A DNA stretch of 64,000 bases from Actinomyces gaoshouyii. Its GTDB lineage: Bacteria > Actinomycetota > Actinomycetes > Actinomycetales > Actinomycetaceae. The notes below the pieces were generated by a model that was not told the origin of the DNA, did not search any database, and was given only the letters and a program-made list of their open reading frames with translations. The translations under genes were made by a program, and so were the position numbers. The stretch is taken from the NCBI RefSeq assembly GCF_002072175.1, contig NZ_MVIV01000008.1:1-64000 (forward strand), written 5' to 3'. Positions 16,895-24,938 of the stretch are shown here, one piece after another; position 1 is the stretch's first letter; every line of letters starts with the position of its first letter.

Positions 16895-17197
16895 GACAGG
16901 CGCGCCCGGGTCCCGAATGGGGAGGCGCCACCGGCGCCGGCATGCTCGTCGCGCCCCGCATCGATCCCGAGCCCGATGCCACTCGCCGAGCCGCGACCAT
17001 CGACGCGTATCTCACACCGGACCGCCCGACCTCGCGCTTCATGCCGAAAATCACTGGAATCACGGGGAACCACAACCTGTGAGGACGATCCGCCCAGGTA
17101 TCCTCGCCCGACGCCACGCTCCCAGATCCGGCAGTGGCGCACCTCCCCCGCACTCCGCCCTCCCCAGGCGGGAGCGGGGCATCCCGAGGAGACTGAT
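16895..17197. other. Intergenic region upstream of the phosphorylcholine-esterase-like gene
   Basis: The stretch is slightly less GC-rich towards its end. TATCCT at 17099-17104 is a possible -10 box, with a leader of about 90 nt carrying the GAGGAG ribosome binding site at 17186. A 46-codon frame at 16942-17082 has no upstream signals and no recognisable product. Confidence 0.4.
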
Positions 17198-18943
17198 ATG
17201 GCTATGCCCGAATCCAACAGCGAACCAAGATCCCAGGGCGCCTCCAGCCGCGCCTTGCGCCGGGCCCTCCGCACGATCGCGCCGGTACTCGTCGGCGCCG
17301 CACTGGCCGCCATCGGCTCGGCCCCCGCCTCCGCCTCCGCTCCGCCTACTTCGCCCCTCGCTTCGACCGAGGAGTCGATCCACATCCTGTCCTTCATCGA
17401 CTCCGATGTCATCGTGCTGGAGAGCAACGGGCGCTTCGCGCTCGTCGACTCCGGAGAGGACAAGGACTATCCCCGGGGCGATGACCCCCGTTACCCCCTG
17501 CGCCCAGGGGTGGCCCAAGGGGCGCCGGACGAGGACGCCATGTGGGCCTACCTCGACGAGCTCGGCGTGAGCCCCGACAACCTCGAGTTCTACATCGGCA
17601 CCCACGCCCACTCCGACCACATCGGCACCGCCGACACCGTCATCGAGAAGTACCATCCGAAGCGGATCTACGCCCCCGAGTACTCCGACGCCTGGATCAA
17701 CAACCCGCGCAAGCTGTGGGACAACCAGTACGTCTACGACCGGATGATCGCAGCGGCGGGCAGGGCCCGCGCCGAGCACGGCTCCGCTCTCATCCAGCAC
17801 CTGGTCCCCGGCGCCCCCGTCGCGCCCGACCCCAGCGCACCCACCACAGCGTCTCCCACCTTCGACTTCGGGGACATGCGCATCGAGATCGTCAACTACG
17901 ACGAGTCCTACAAGCAGCCCCCTTATATCTACGACGCCAACGAGAGCGCCTGGGGCGTCAAGGTCACTGCCCATGGGCGCTCGGCGTTCCTGGCATCGGA
18001 CATCGAGAACTTCTACGGCGACGAGGACCGCCTGGCCCCGCTGATCGGCGACGTCGACGTCCTCAAGCTCGGCCATCACGGCTCCATCTCCTCCAGCAGC
18101 GAGGGCTTCCTGACCGCGCTGCGCCCCGAGATCGCCTTCCAGACCGGGCGCTTCCGAGCCCTGTCGCCCGCCACCCAGCGCATCCTGGACCGCCTCGGCA
18201 CCAGGTGGTACTCAGCGGATGAGGTCCGCGCATCCGGGCGCATCAGCTTCGTCGTCGCCCTCGCCGACGACGGCGTCCACCTCGCCGACGTCGACGCCAC
18301 GAGCGGCGGGCTCGTCCTGCGCACCCGTTGGTCGGGCAGTCCCCGCGTCGCGGCCTACCGGCACGGCGTCGCCACCGCGCTCACCGGTTGGAGACGCAGC
18401 GACGGGAGCTACTACTGGTTCTCCAACAGCCCCTACGCCACTGAGAGCGACTGGGTGAGTTGGAGGGGAGGCTGGTACTTCCTGGGTCCCGACGGCGCGA
18501 TGTCCACCGGCTGGCTGAAGGACGGCTCCTCCTGGTACTACCTGGGAGCGGATGGCTCGATGAGGACCGGCTGGGCGCAGGACGGCTCCTCCTGGTACTA
18601 CCTCGCCCCCGGTTCCGGACGGATGGCCGCCAACCAATGGGTGGCCAGTAGAGCCGCCTGGTACCACCTCGGCGCCTCAGGCGCCATGTCCACAAGCAGA
18701 TGGATCCGTTCAGGCGCTTCCTGGTATCACGTGGGGGACAGCGGCGCGATGTCCACCGGCTGGCTGAAGGACGGGACCACCTGGTACTACCTCGACGACT
18801 CCGGTGCGATGCGGGCCAACAGCTGGCTCTACCAGGGCGGCACCTGGTACTACCTCACCGGTTCCGGATCCCTGGCCACGGGCAGGGTCATGATCGACCG
18901 CGTAGCACACTCCTTCTCCCCCTCGGGCGCCTGGCTCGGCTAG
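17198..18943 (+). CDS. Secreted phosphorylcholine-esterase-like MBL enzyme with wall-binding repeats
   Basis: A 581-residue protein. Signal peptide 1-48 (hydrophobic APVLVGAALAAIGSA, cut near ASASA). A metallo-beta-lactamase domain (about 60-330) has the zinc motif HAHSDH (136-141), ASDIENFYGDED and KLGHHGS. Segments ESIHILSF, VLVESNGRFALVDSGED-like, RGDDPRYPLR and RKLWDNQYVYD closely match pneumococcal Pce (CbpE), which removes phosphorylcholine from teichoic acids. From about 390 to the end are eight 20-residue repeats of GWLKDGSSWYYLGADGSM type that should bind the wall, possibly choline. The longer open frame upstream was rejected; the ATG at 17198 has GAGGAG 6 nt before it. Confidence 0.88.
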   Translation: MAMPESNSEPRSQGASSRALRRALRTIAPVLVGAALAAIGSAPASASAPPTSPLASTEESIHILSFIDSDVIVLESNGRFALVDSGEDKDYPRGDDPRYPLRPGVAQGAPDEDAMWAYLDELGVSPDNLEFYIGTHAHSDHIGTADTVIEKYHPKRIYAPEYSDAWINNPRKLWDNQYVYDRMIAAAGRARAEHGSALIQHLVPGAPVAPDPSAPTTASPTFDFGDMRIEIVNYDESYKQPPYIYDANESAWGVKVTAHGRSAFLASDIENFYGDEDRLAPLIGDVDVLKLGHHGSISSSSEGFLTALRPEIAFQTGRFRALSPATQRILDRLGTRWYSADEVRASGRISFVVALADDGVHLADVDATSGGLVLRTRWSGSPRVAAYRHGVATALTGWRRSDGSYYWFSNSPYATESDWVSWRGGWYFLGPDGAMSTGWLKDGSSWYYLGADGSMRTGWAQDGSSWYYLAPGSGRMAANQWVASRAAWYHLGASGAMSTSRWIRSGASWYHVGDSGAMSTGWLKDGTTWYYLDDSGAMRANSWLYQGGTWYYLTGSGSLATGRVMIDRVAHSFSPSGAWLG

Positions 18944-19008
18944 GGCCCACGACGCTGGGGCGGCGGGCCCGGCGCCTGCGGGGCTGTCTTCCGGCGCGAG
19001 GGACGCGG

Positions 19009-19014
19009 TACCGT
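19009..19014 (+). promoter_or_regulatory. -10 box TACCGT upstream of the LRV-like membrane gene
   Basis: The hexamer sits 33 nt before the ATG at 19047, leaving room for a short leader with the AGGAGA ribosome binding site. Confidence 0.45.
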
Positions 19015-19046
19015 GGCCTCAGTGGAGAACCCCTACAGGAGATCTC

Positions 19047-20219
19047 ATGACCGTCCTTGATCCGATGTCGTGCACCCCTGCCGACCTCGCGAACCCTGCG
19101 ATCACCCAAATGGATCTCGCCCGGATCGCCCAGTTCCGCCCGGATCTGCATCCGCTCGTGCGCAAGCACCCGGCCTGCTACCCGGAGCTCGCCGTGTGGA
19201 TCGAGCAGCGGGCCGCCCTCCTGGAGTCCGAGGCGGCCGAGCAGTCGACCGCGGAGCGGGCGGTGTCGGACGACGGCGCCGCGGCAGATTCCACGTGGGC
19301 CTCCGCCGCATCGGCAACGGCCTCGGAACCGTCGTCGCGCTCAGCCTCAGGCGCTGCCTCGGCGTCGGCGGACGACACGGCGACCCCGGTCGGCAATATC
19401 GTCTCACCCGCCGTCGTCTCGGTGCATTCGGCCCGCTCGGCGCACTCCGCCCCCGAGATCATCCCGCCCGCGTCCGCCCCGGAGATCATCACCGCGGTTC
19501 CGGGCATGGAGGTCCCCGCCGCCTCTGAGCCCACTGCCCCCGCGGCGGCAATGCCCGGCGCCCCCGGCAGTGGTGAGGCGCCGTCGGGCCCCAGTGCCGA
19601 TCCCGTCAGGAGCAGCGCGCCCCGGACGTCACCTGAACCTCTTATCCCCGCCTTCGCTGTGCCCTCGGGGGGCGACCAGCCCGCCTCAGAGAGGTCCTTC
19701 CCACGGGACGAGAACGGGGCCGCCTCCCTCTGGCGCCGCCTCCTGCTGTACGCCGTGCCGGTCCTGTCCATCCTGTGCCTCGTCTCGACCTTCCTGCCAA
19801 TCGTCACCATCACCTTCGACACTGGGACCTGGTCGTTCAACTACTGGAACGGGGACGGCCTCCAAGAGGCGCTCATGCTCCTGGCGGTCTTCATCATCGC
19901 GACCGGCATCGCCCTCGCCGCGATCATCACCCCGCAGCGGTCTCGGCTAATCCTCACGGGGATCGCGAGCACCGTATCCGCCCTCCTGGCGGTCAGCGAC
20001 GGCTTCCGGAACATCATCCGATTCTCCGGGGACGCACCGGACCTGGAGGGGGCCACGGGCGCCTCCGTCGGCTCTGGCGCGATCCTCCTGGCGGTCAGCG
20101 GCGCGATCCTCCTGCTCATCTCGGTCCTCCACCTCACCTTCGCGGTGCGGGACGAGCCGGATGCGTGGGCGGGCGGGGGCGATCAGCCCTCGCCGTACCA
20201 GCAGCAGGGCCTCTCGTAG
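19047..20219 (+). CDS. Membrane protein with LRV-like N-terminal helical segment
   Basis: A 390-residue protein in three parts. Residues 1-60 (ANPAITQMDLARIAQFRPDL, then PLVRKHPACYPELAVWI) resemble the variant leucine-rich repeat segment frequent in actinobacterial proteins. Residues 60-225 are an Ala/Ser/Pro-rich low-complexity linker, probably disordered. Residues 230-375 contain four membrane spans (LLYAVPVLSILCLVSTFLPI, ALMLLAVFIIATGIALAAII and two more) with a short external loop. No catalytic motif. Function unknown. RBS AGGAGA lies 4-9 nt before the ATG. It sits between two wall-binding protein genes but need not be related to them. Confidence 0.72.
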   Translation: MTVLDPMSCTPADLANPAITQMDLARIAQFRPDLHPLVRKHPACYPELAVWIEQRAALLESEAAEQSTAERAVSDDGAAADSTWASAASATASEPSSRSASGAASASADDTATPVGNIVSPAVVSVHSARSAHSAPEIIPPASAPEIITAVPGMEVPAASEPTAPAAAMPGAPGSGEAPSGPSADPVRSSAPRTSPEPLIPAFAVPSGGDQPASERSFPRDENGAASLWRRLLLYAVPVLSILCLVSTFLPIVTITFDTGTWSFNYWNGDGLQEALMLLAVFIIATGIALAAIITPQRSRLILTGIASTVSALLAVSDGFRNIIRFSGDAPDLEGATGASVGSGAILLAVSGAILLLISVLHLTFAVRDEPDAWAGGGDQPSPYQQQGLS

Positions 20220-20239
20220 GCCCTTTTCGCGCAACAGAT

Positions 20240-20275
20240 ATCGGCCCCGTCTCCTCCAAGCGAGACGGGGCCGAT
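20240..20275 (+). terminator. Hairpin terminator after LRV-like membrane gene
   Basis: A perfect 14-bp stem (ATCGGCCCCGTCTC) with an 8-nt loop, 20 nt past the stop codon; no U-tract. Confidence 0.75.
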
Positions 20276-20391
20276 GTCGTCGTCCACAGGGCTGCCTGAG
20301 CGCACAGGGAATCCATTGACATAATAGATCTCACCCATCCCTGGAGTCGCATCTGTCCCACGCTTGTGCTCCTCGACTCGAAAGGCCCTTC

Positions 20392-21504
20392 ATGCCGTCC
20401 CGCACCCTCTCATCGGCCGCATCGTTGACCCTCGCCGTCACAGCGCTCGGCGGTATCGCCATTCCCGCCAGCACGGCCGTCGCCGCGCCACCCGCCGCCG
20501 TTGCCCACGCGCGGGCCACCGGATGGGTTGCGAGGGGCGGCCAGTGGTACCACTTCGGTCTCAATGGGGCGAGGACGCTCGGCTGGCTGTTCGACGGCGG
20601 GCGCTGGTACTACCTCACCGGCTCGGGCGCCATGGCCACCGGCTGGGTGAAGGACGGCGGGCACTGGTACTACCTCACCGGTTCCGGTGCCATGGCCACC
20701 GGCTGGCTGAAGGAGGGGACCACCTGGTACTACCTCACCGGTTCCGGTGCCATGGCCACCGGCTGGCTGTTCGACGGCGGGCACTGGTACCACCTCGCCC
20801 CCACCTCGGGCGCGATGACCACCGGCTGGCTGAAGGAGGGGACCACCTGGTACTACCTCTACGGCTCGGGGGCGATGGCCACGGGCACCGTGCCCGTCGA
20901 CGGGCGCTCCTCTCGCTTCGCCGCCAATGGCGCATGGCTGGGCTATGCCGACTTGACCCCGGTGCTCACCGCGCCGTCATCGAGCCGGGAGGCACTCATC
21001 TCCTCGATGGCGAGCGCCTACCGCTCCTCCGGCAGTCCCTACCCGTCGTCGGCGCTCAGCGCTGGGGGCGCGCCCACGATCGAGGCGTTTGCGGGGATCA
21101 TCTACGACGAGGCGACGTCGGAGGGGGTGAGCCCCGAACTGCTGTTCTGCCAGGTGATGAAGGAGACCGCCTGGCTGCGCTTCGGCGGCGATGTGAGCAT
21201 CGGCCAGTTCAACTTCGGGGGTCTGGGGGCCACGGGCGGCGGTGTCCGCGGCGCCTCCTTCGCGGACGTGAGGACCGGCCTACGCGCCCAGGTACAGCAT
21301 CTGCGCGCCTACGCCGATTCCTCCGTTTCAGCGTCCTCGCTCGCTCACCCGGTGGTGGACCCGCGATTCTCCTATGTGCGCAAGGGCACCGCACCGTACG
21401 TGCAATACCTGGGGATCAAGGAGAACCCAGCCCGCGTCGGCTGGGCGACCGACCCCGGCTACGGCACGAGCCTGGCGGAGATGATGCGCGCCTACTTCGG
21501 CTGA
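20392..21504 (+). CDS. Secreted wall-binding-repeat protein with glucosaminidase domain (LytB-like)
   Basis: A 370-residue protein. Signal peptide about 1-30 (cut near AVAAP). Six repeats of GWVKDGGHWYYLTGSGAMAT type fill residues 42-185. The C-terminal domain (about 195-370) is a GH73-like endo-beta-N-acetylglucosaminidase domain with the general acid Glu in QVMKETAWLRFGGD (about 257) and QFNFGGLGATGGG. The order repeats-then-enzyme is that of pneumococcal LytB, a daughter-cell-separating hydrolase, and a similar role is inferred. Repeat DNA is nearly identical between units and to the esterase gene at 17198, suggesting gene conversion. A weak AT-rich promoter (CATAAT near 20319) lies upstream. 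Confidence 0.87.
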   Translation: MPSRTLSSAASLTLAVTALGGIAIPASTAVAAPPAAVAHARATGWVARGGQWYHFGLNGARTLGWLFDGGRWYYLTGSGAMATGWVKDGGHWYYLTGSGAMATGWLKEGTTWYYLTGSGAMATGWLFDGGHWYHLAPTSGAMTTGWLKEGTTWYYLYGSGAMATGTVPVDGRSSRFAANGAWLGYADLTPVLTAPSSSREALISSMASAYRSSGSPYPSSALSAGGAPTIEAFAGIIYDEATSEGVSPELLFCQVMKETAWLRFGGDVSIGQFNFGGLGATGGGVRGASFADVRTGLRAQVQHLRAYADSSVSASSLAHPVVDPRFSYVRKGTAPYVQYLGIKENPARVGWATDPGYGTSLAEMMRAYFG

Positions 21505-21634
21505 TCGCCCCGGCGCCACCCGTCGGCCTGCGTCATCCAGCGGGACCGACGGGGCGCGACGCGGGAGCGGAGCACGATGGGCCCCGGTGGCACTGATCGA
21601 CATGGCGTGCTCCTGGGGCGGTGACGAACAACGG

Positions 21635-21640
21635 TACCGT
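21635..21640 (+). promoter_or_regulatory. -10 box TACCGT upstream of TPR gene
   Basis: The hexamer lies 42 nt before the ATG at 21683, followed by a leader with a GAGAGGAG ribosome binding site. Confidence 0.45.
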
Positions 21641-21682
21641 TCACTGCGGTGGCCCATCACCTGAGAGAGGAGCAGTATCCCC

Positions 21683-22294
21683 ATGAGCACGCATATGCAC
21701 GGGGGTGCGCAGAATCCAGCGCCCGGCGAGGGGTACGACGACGGCGCCGCTCTTGTCGACGCGCTGCGCGATGCGACGGCGGCCGGTCGCCCGCAGGAGG
21801 CGATCGCGCTCGCGGGCGCCGTCGCCGAGCTGTCCCGCGAGCTGGGGCCGGAGGATCACCGGGTGCTGGGCGCGCGCTTCCATCTGGCCCGGGCCCACCG
21901 CGCGGCTGGGGATCCGGCCTCGGCGGTGACGCTGCTGGAGCAGGTAGTCGCCGGGACCGAGAGGCTGCTCGGAGCGGAAGCTCCCCAGTCGCTCACCGCC
22001 CGCAGCGCCCTGGCCGGCGCCTGCGCGGACGCGGGTCGGGCGCGCGAGGCGGTGGTTCTCCATGAGCGGATCGTCGACGACGCCGCAGGGATACTGGGCC
22101 GAAGGCATCCCGATGCGCTGTCGGCGCGGAACAATCTCGCCCGGGCTTGCGAGGCGGCCGGTGACATTCCTCGGGCGCGCTCCCTGGACGAGGCGCTGGT
22201 GAGCGACGCCGAGGCCGTGCTCGACGCCGCCCACCCGTACCTCACCTTGTTCCGCCGCAACCGTGATCGGCTGAGGTCCAGTGCTCAGAGGTAG
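21683..22294 (+). CDS. Tetratricopeptide-repeat protein
   Basis: A 203-residue all-helical cytoplasmic protein with about four TPR units of the 42-residue kinesin-light-chain type (TPR_12/TPR_10), for example DHRVLGARFHLARAHRAAGD and HPDALSARNNLARACEAAGD. Such repeats mediate protein contacts; no partner domain is present and function is unknown. Its stop codon overlaps the end of the convergent ddh gene by 10 bp. Confidence 0.78.
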   Translation: MSTHMHGGAQNPAPGEGYDDGAALVDALRDATAAGRPQEAIALAGAVAELSRELGPEDHRVLGARFHLARAHRAAGDPASAVTLLEQVVAGTERLLGAEAPQSLTARSALAGACADAGRAREAVVLHERIVDDAAGILGRRHPDALSARNNLARACEAAGDIPRARSLDEALVSDAEAVLDAAHPYLTLFRRNRDRLRSSAQR

Positions 22295-23256
22295 TAGGCG
22301 CGGAGCTCGGCGGGGTCCTTCGGGGACAAGTCGGCGAGGGTGACGTCGAAGACGGTGCGCGCGCCGGTCTGGCCGCGTGCGGCCATGCGGGCGGCGGCGC
22401 GGCCCATGGCGGACACGACGGAGCCGGTGAATTCGGGGTTGGAGTCGAGAGCAAGTTCGAAGGTGATGCGCTCGGCCACGCCATCGGAGGTCCGGCCGCG
22501 GCGGATGACGGTGCCGCCGTGCGGAATGCCGGCGTGCTTGGCGGCCATCTCCTGCTCGGAGATGAAGGTGACGGTGGTGTCGTAGTCGGCGAAATAGTTG
22601 GGCATCTCGACGATCTCCTTCTCGATGCGAGCGAGATCAGCGCCCTCGGCGGCCACCACGTAGCAGTCGCGGCGGTGCATGGAGCGGGTGGTGAGCTCGA
22701 CGTCCTCACCGGCCTTGACGGCGTCGACGGTCTCGGCGACCGGCAGCGTGTACTGGCGGGCGTCGAGCACGCCCTCGATGCGGCGCACGGCGTCGGAGTG
22801 GCCCTGGGAGACGCCGGGGCCCCAGAAGGTGGTGGTGGTGCCGTCGGGGAGGACCGAGTCCCCCAGGACGCGCAGCATGGAGAACAGGCCCGGGTCCCAG
22901 CCCGTGGAGATGATGGCGAGGTGTCCGGAGGCCTTCGCTGCGGCGTCGACGGAAGCGAAGTAGCTGGGGATCTCGGCGTGGGTGTCGAAGGAGTCGACGG
23001 TGGTGAAGTGAGCGGCCGCGGCGGGGCCCTGCTCGGCGAGGTCGGTGGCCGAGCCCCCGCAGTTGAGGCAGACGTCCACCTTGTCCGCCCAGGCGGGCAT
23101 GTCGTCGATGCGGGCGACGGGGGCGCCCTGGGTGGTGACCGAGGCGGGATCGCGGCGGGTGAAGACGACGACGAGCTCCATGTCCTCGCTCTTCGAGATG
23201 GCCTGCTCCGCGCCCCGCCCGAGGTTGCCGTATCCGTTGATCGCGACCCTGATCAT
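22285..23256 (-). CDS. ddh: meso-Diaminopimelate D-dehydrogenase
   Basis: A 323-residue NADP-dependent enzyme making meso-diaminopimelate directly from tetrahydrodipicolinate, ammonia and NADPH, a one-step shortcut in lysine and peptidoglycan precursor synthesis. The N-terminal Rossmann start MIRVAINGYGNLGRGAE, GWDPGLFSMLRVL and FWGPGVSQGHSDAVRRIEGV are diagnostic of the family. Length is normal. It implies meso-DAP or lysine demand for the wall. RBS AGGGGG precedes the ATG at 23256. Confidence 0.95.
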   Translation of the reverse strand: MIRVAINGYGNLGRGAEQAISKSEDMELVVVFTRRDPASVTTQGAPVARIDDMPAWADKVDVCLNCGGSATDLAEQGPAAAAHFTTVDSFDTHAEIPSYFASVDAAAKASGHLAIISTGWDPGLFSMLRVLGDSVLPDGTTTTFWGPGVSQGHSDAVRRIEGVLDARQYTLPVAETVDAVKAGEDVELTTRSMHRRDCYVVAAEGADLARIEKEIVEMPNYFADYDTTVTFISEQEMAAKHAGIPHGGTVIRRGRTSDGVAERITFELALDSNPEFTGSVVSAMGRAAARMAARGQTGARTVFDVTLADLSPKDPAELRAYYL

Positions 23257-23432
23257 GAGTCCCCCTAGGAGTTCGTCGTGCCGTCCCTTGGCGTTCGGGC
23301 CACGGCTCGGGCAGGGGCCCGGCCGGGGACCGCAGAAGAGTAGGCATCAGTCATATGTCCAGCGCATGACGATCGCTCTGCGGACGCCGGCGGTCCGATG
23401 GCGCGGCCCCAGCCCGGCGTTACCGTCTCAGC

Positions 23433-23496
23433 CCGCAGATACCGTCTCATCCTTGCAGTTTGAGGGCGCAAGGACGGGACGAGACGGTACCTGCGG
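23433..23496. repeat. Long imperfect hairpin with TACCGTCTC motifs
   Basis: CCGCAG, TACCGTCTC and CCTTGC in the left arm pair in order with GCAAGG, GAGACGGTA and CTGCGG in the right arm, interrupted by a 5-nt bulge; the loop is about 11 nt. A further TACCGTCTC copy lies just outside at 23421. It is far from both flanking genes' stop codons, so it is not an obvious terminator. Confidence 0.6.
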
Positions 23497-23636
23497 TTCG
23501 GTCGGCTCCATGCGCACGGGCCCCGCCGGATGGCGGTGACCGTGTAGGGGGACGCACGATCCCGGGCGAGGTCGGCACCGGCAAGAGTCCTCCCTGGCCA
23601 TGCGGATCGCCCCATGGGGGGTGCCGTACACTCCCC

Positions 23637-23650
23637 ATGAGAGCTCTCAT
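23637..23650. promoter_or_regulatory. 14-bp palindrome at probable start of wall-binding gene transcript
   Basis: ATGAGAGCTCTCAT is a perfect palindrome beginning 4 nt past a TACACT -10-like box, the usual place for a repressor site. The regulator is unknown. Confidence 0.4.
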
Positions 23651-23757
23651 CCTTGCATTCCCCTCCCTGATTTCCCAAGGCACGGTCAAGATTCCGGCTC
23701 TTACCCGCATGCTCCGCCATCAGAGGCGGCGCACGGGCCACCATATGGAGGAATCCC

Positions 23758-24657
23758 ATGAATCACCTTCGTCGATCGGCTATCGGGGCGATCTCCGCGC
23801 TCTCACTGCTGGGATTGGCCATTCCAGCAGCAGCCGCGGATGAGGCCCCCTCCCCCAGTCCCTCTCCCGCAGTCGTTGCGACGGCGTCGCCCACCGCGAT
23901 CCGGATGACGGCGCCTCAGCCCGCGCCCGCACCGCTAGCCTGGGCGGGTTGGGTGCGAAGCGGTGGCAAGTGGTACTTCTACGAGGCGGGCGCGCCCAAG
24001 AGGGGGTGGATCGCCCCGGACGGCTTCTGGTACTACCTGATGCCCGACGGCGCGATGGCGACCGGCTGGGCGCACGATGGCAAGGCCTGGTACTACTTCG
24101 ATTCCACGGGCGCGATGCAGTACGGCAGGTGGCTGGAGTCGGGCGGCGCCTGGTACTACCTGCTCCCGTCCGGGAGGATGGCAGCCCATCAGTGGGTCGC
24201 ACAGGGCGGTACCTGGTACTACCTGAAGGCGGATGGAACGATGGCGACCGGCTGGGCCCAGGACGGAGGCTCCTGGTACCACTTCACGCCGACCGGCGCG
24301 ATGGAGAGAGGGACGTGGATCAGCTCGGGGAGCAACTGGTACTACCTGACGGCGTCGGGCGCGATGGCGACGAGCATGTGGGTGGGCGACTACTACCTGA
24401 AGGCGGATGGAACGATGGCGACCGGCTGGGCCCAGGACGGCGCCACATGGTACCGCTTCAGCGGGAATGGACGACTGGCGAGCCGCTACAACCCGGGGAC
24501 GTACACGTGCCCGAGTTGGGCGCCGATCAAGGGCAATCGCGAGTCGACGATCTATCACCGCCCCGGTCAGCGCTTCTACGACCAAACGAAGGCCGAGGAG
24601 TGCTTCGTCAGCGGCGCTGACGCGGAGAACGCCGGGTACCGCGCCGCGAAGATCTGA
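23758..24657 (+). CDS. Secreted wall-binding-repeat protein with sunset domain
   Basis: A 299-residue protein. Signal peptide 1-27 (cut at AAA-DE) and a Pro/Ala linker lead to about nine wall-binding repeats (residues 60-245, for example GWAHDGKAWYYFDSTGAM). The last about 50 residues form a sunset domain: CPSWAPIKGN, IYHRPGQRFYD and EECFVSGADAENAGYRAAK. Such domains often end actinobacterial secreted nucleases and lysins, but no enzyme domain is present here. The eighth repeat has lost its Trp-containing half (MWVGDYYLKADG), and a 50-bp exact duplication marks the event. RBS GGAGGA precedes the ATG. Confidence 0.85.
   Translation: MNHLRRSAIGAISALSLLGLAIPAAAADEAPSPSPSPAVVATASPTAIRMTAPQPAPAPLAWAGWVRSGGKWYFYEAGAPKRGWIAPDGFWYYLMPDGAMATGWAHDGKAWYYFDSTGAMQYGRWLESGGAWYYLLPSGRMAAHQWVAQGGTWYYLKADGTMATGWAQDGGSWYHFTPTGAMERGTWISSGSNWYYLTASGAMATSMWVGDYYLKADGTMATGWAQDGATWYRFSGNGRLASRYNPGTYTCPSWAPIKGNRESTIYHRPGQRFYDQTKAEECFVSGADAENAGYRAAKI
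24217..24266 (+). repeat. 50-bp exact intragenic duplication, copy 1
   Basis: Identical to 24391-24440 inside the sunset-domain protein gene. It encodes YYLKADGTMATGWAQDG. The second copy replaces part of the following repeat unit. Confidence 0.8.
24391..24440 (+). repeat. 50-bp exact intragenic duplication, copy 2
   Basis: Identical to 24217-24266. Upstream of it the repeat unit is truncated, losing the usual (G)xxWYY start, which points to unequal recombination between repeats. Confidence 0.8.
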
Positions 24658-24725
24658 TCCCCCGCATCGAAGGAGGCCGCCGGGCACGGCGCATGAGCGG
24701 CCCATCCCCGCACCGGGGAGGGAGG

Positions 24726-24769
24726 AGGGAATGGGGGCGCGGGACAGCAGTTCCGCGCCCCCATTCCCT
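24726..24769 (+). terminator. Hairpin terminator after sunset-domain gene
   Basis: A perfect 17-bp stem (AGGGAATGGGGGCGCGG) with a 10-nt loop, 68 nt past the stop codon. Confidence 0.75.
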
Positions 24770-24832
24770 GACCGATCGGCCGGTGGCGGCTGCCGTCACC
24801 TCGGTCCTCACTTGATCGTTGCGCCGGCAGCC

Positions 24833-24860
24833 GCGGGACCGCCTCGCGAAGCGGTCCCGC
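24833..24860 (-). terminator. Hairpin terminator after ychF
   Basis: A perfect 10-bp stem (GCGGGACCGC) with an 8-nt loop, 78 nt past the ychF stop on the minus strand; it may serve both convergent transcripts. Confidence 0.55.
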
Positions 24861-24938
24861 TCAGCCGACGCGCCCCGTCAGCGCATCGGGCCCTCTCATC
24901 GGGGTTCCCGGCCAGTGGTTCCAGCGCGGAGGCGTCCC

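Larger units (their letters stand above)
23257..23757. other. 500-bp spacer with long hairpin and palindrome
   Basis: The region between ddh and the sunset-domain gene has no convincing coding sequence. It contains an imperfect long hairpin at 23433-23496 with repeated TACCGTCTC motifs and a 14-bp palindrome at 23637-23650 next to a possible TACACT -10 box (23627-23632). The last 120 bp are less GC-rich and hold the promoter and leader of the downstream gene. Confidence 0.5.

Noticed and set aside
16942-17082. A 46-codon frame starting MLVAPRIDPEPDATRRAATI
   Set aside because: It looks peptide-like, but there is no ribosome binding site, no leaderless -10 box and no family match that I can recognise.
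16295-17197. In-frame 301-codon N-terminal extension of the phosphorylcholine-esterase-like gene
   Set aside because: It is antisense to the GNAT-like gene; the signal peptide and GAGGAG site place the start at 17198.
17198-24657. Recent transfer of the wall-binding cluster from streptococci
   Set aside because: GC content and codon use match the surrounding chromosome, so a recent transfer is not supported; an old one remains possible.
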